This document shows, piece after piece, positions 63,650-64,000 of a stretch of 64,000 nucleotides of DNA. Position 1 is the first letter of the stretch; every line of letters starts with the position of its first letter. The stretch spans positions 496,001 to 560,000 of the forward strand of contig NZ_CP060397.1 of NCBI RefSeq assembly GCF_015840715.1, given 5' to 3'. Source of the DNA: Synechococcus sp. CBW1004 (GTDB lineage: Bacteria > Cyanobacteriota > Cyanobacteriia > PCC-6307 > Cyanobiaceae). Below the pieces are notes generated by a model, which saw only the letters and a list, made by a program, of their open reading frames with translations, was not told the DNA's origin and did no database searches. Both the position numbers and the translations under genes were made by a program.

Positions 63650-64000
63650 ATGGAACTGCACGCCGATCTCGGTCAGCGGGCCGTGCTGGACACGCTGGCA
63701 CTCCCCTGGATCCCGTCCCCGATGCCGGGGGTCGAGCGCCGGATGCTCGACCGGCGCGGGGCCGAGGTGGCCCGGGCGACCTCGATCGTGCGTTACGCCC
63801 CTGGCAGCCGCTTCGAGCGCCACAGCCATGGGGGCGGCGAGGAGATCCTCGTCCTGGAGGGAACCTTCCGTGACGAATCCGGCGACTATCCGGCCGGAAC
63901 ATACCTGCGCAATCCCGCAGGATCCGGTCACGCCCCCTCCAGCGCAACGGGTTGCACGCTGCTGGTGAAGCTCTGGCAGATGCATCCCGCCGACCAGCAG
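63650..64000 (+). CDS. ChrR-like cupin domain protein (partial, 3' end outside window)
   Basis: From ATG 63650 the frame is open to the end (117 codons). The segment [20 protein letters not shown] and [20 protein letters not shown], then [14 protein letters not shown], is a cupin with the metal-binding His residues of ChrR-type anti-sigma-factor domains (His in [11 protein letters not shown], His in GSGHAP). Whether an anti-sigma domain follows is not visible. It diverges from the diguanylate cyclase, with 221 bases between the starts. Confidence 0.85.
   Translation, partial: MELHADLGQRAVLDTLALPWIPSPMPGVERRMLDRRGAEVARATSIVRYAPGSRFERHSHGGGEEILVLEGTFRDESGDYPAGTYLRNPAGSGHAPSSATGCTLLVKLWQMHPADQQ

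Noticed and set aside
1..64000. HIP1 palindrome (GCGATCGC) enrichment
   Set aside because: I noticed fewer than about a dozen copies, near or slightly above what a GC-rich 64-kb sequence would give; no clear enrichment.
1..64000. CRISPR arrays, transposases, integrases, prophage genes
   Set aside because: No regularly spaced repeats, no recombinase motifs and no phage structural genes were seen anywhere in the window.

Overview
The window looks like chromosome of a high-GC alpha-cyanobacterium of the Cyanobium/Synechococcus (subcluster 5) type. The basis is gene content: photosystem II proteins Psb30 and Psb28, a high-light-inducible protein, aerobic cyclase AcsF, GUN4, heme oxygenase, HemN, PII, type III glutamine synthetase, Ycf20-like DUF565, and many short conserved proteins typical of picocyanobacteria. 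Genes are densely packed, with frequent ATGA stop/start overlaps and GTG/TTG starts. I see no rRNA or tRNA genes, no transposase, no integrase, no prophage and no CRISPR array. Assignments rest on reading motifs and on memory of protein families, not on searches.

Layout. 1-9.7 kb is almost all on the minus strand: tldE (cut by the window edge) and tldD, then acsF, a DUF2996 protein, a membrane protein, ubiX and an RNase II-like protein without catalytic aspartates, then two half-size GDT1/UPF0016 transporters with a YkgJ protein. 10-20 kb holds psb30, recJ, a HAD phosphatase/DUF565/glycerate kinase string, rpmF, an ftsH lacking the first membrane segment, a VOC protein, a YbaY-META protein, a 2OG-Fe(II) oxygenase and a rhomboid protease. 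20-28 kb holds a LuxR-type regulator with a degenerate receiver, a CHASE4-GGDEF-EAL protein, and a minus-strand unit of a cNMP-binding protein, phosphoketolase and acetate kinase. 28.1-29.5 kb is the least coding part of the window.

29.5-40 kb holds arsS, glnN, a DUF2808 protein, a GST, glnB (PII with changed T-loop residues) and the hemN/heme oxygenase pair. 40-46 kb holds a cysteine-less peroxiredoxin-like protein, a DUF1499 protein, an RsbW-type ATPase, gun4, psb28 and two tandem AI-2E-type permeases. 46-53.4 kb is a minus-strand housekeeping block (secF, secD, pdhB, DUF3082, ispE, rsmA, yraN). 53.5-60.5 kb is plus-strand: a lumenal pentapeptide protein, an SOS-type umuDC operon with a LexA-like box, a predicted secreted HExxH protein, an SDR, a fatty acid desaturase, a full-length Mnx/GDT1 exporter with a structured leader, and a lipase-like hydrolase. 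The end holds an hli gene, a multi-PAS diguanylate cyclase and a cupin cut by the edge.

Functional themes are tetrapyrrole and photosystem biogenesis (acsF, gun4, hemN, ho, psb28, psb30, hli), Mn/Ca handling (three GDT1 proteins), nitrogen sensing (glnB, glnN), c-di-GMP turnover (two proteins), overflow carbon metabolism (xfp-ackA), and DNA damage response (umuDC, recJ). I found no convincing wholly new multi-gene system. The most interesting items are proteins of known families that have lost or changed key residues, plus unexplained intergenic structures.
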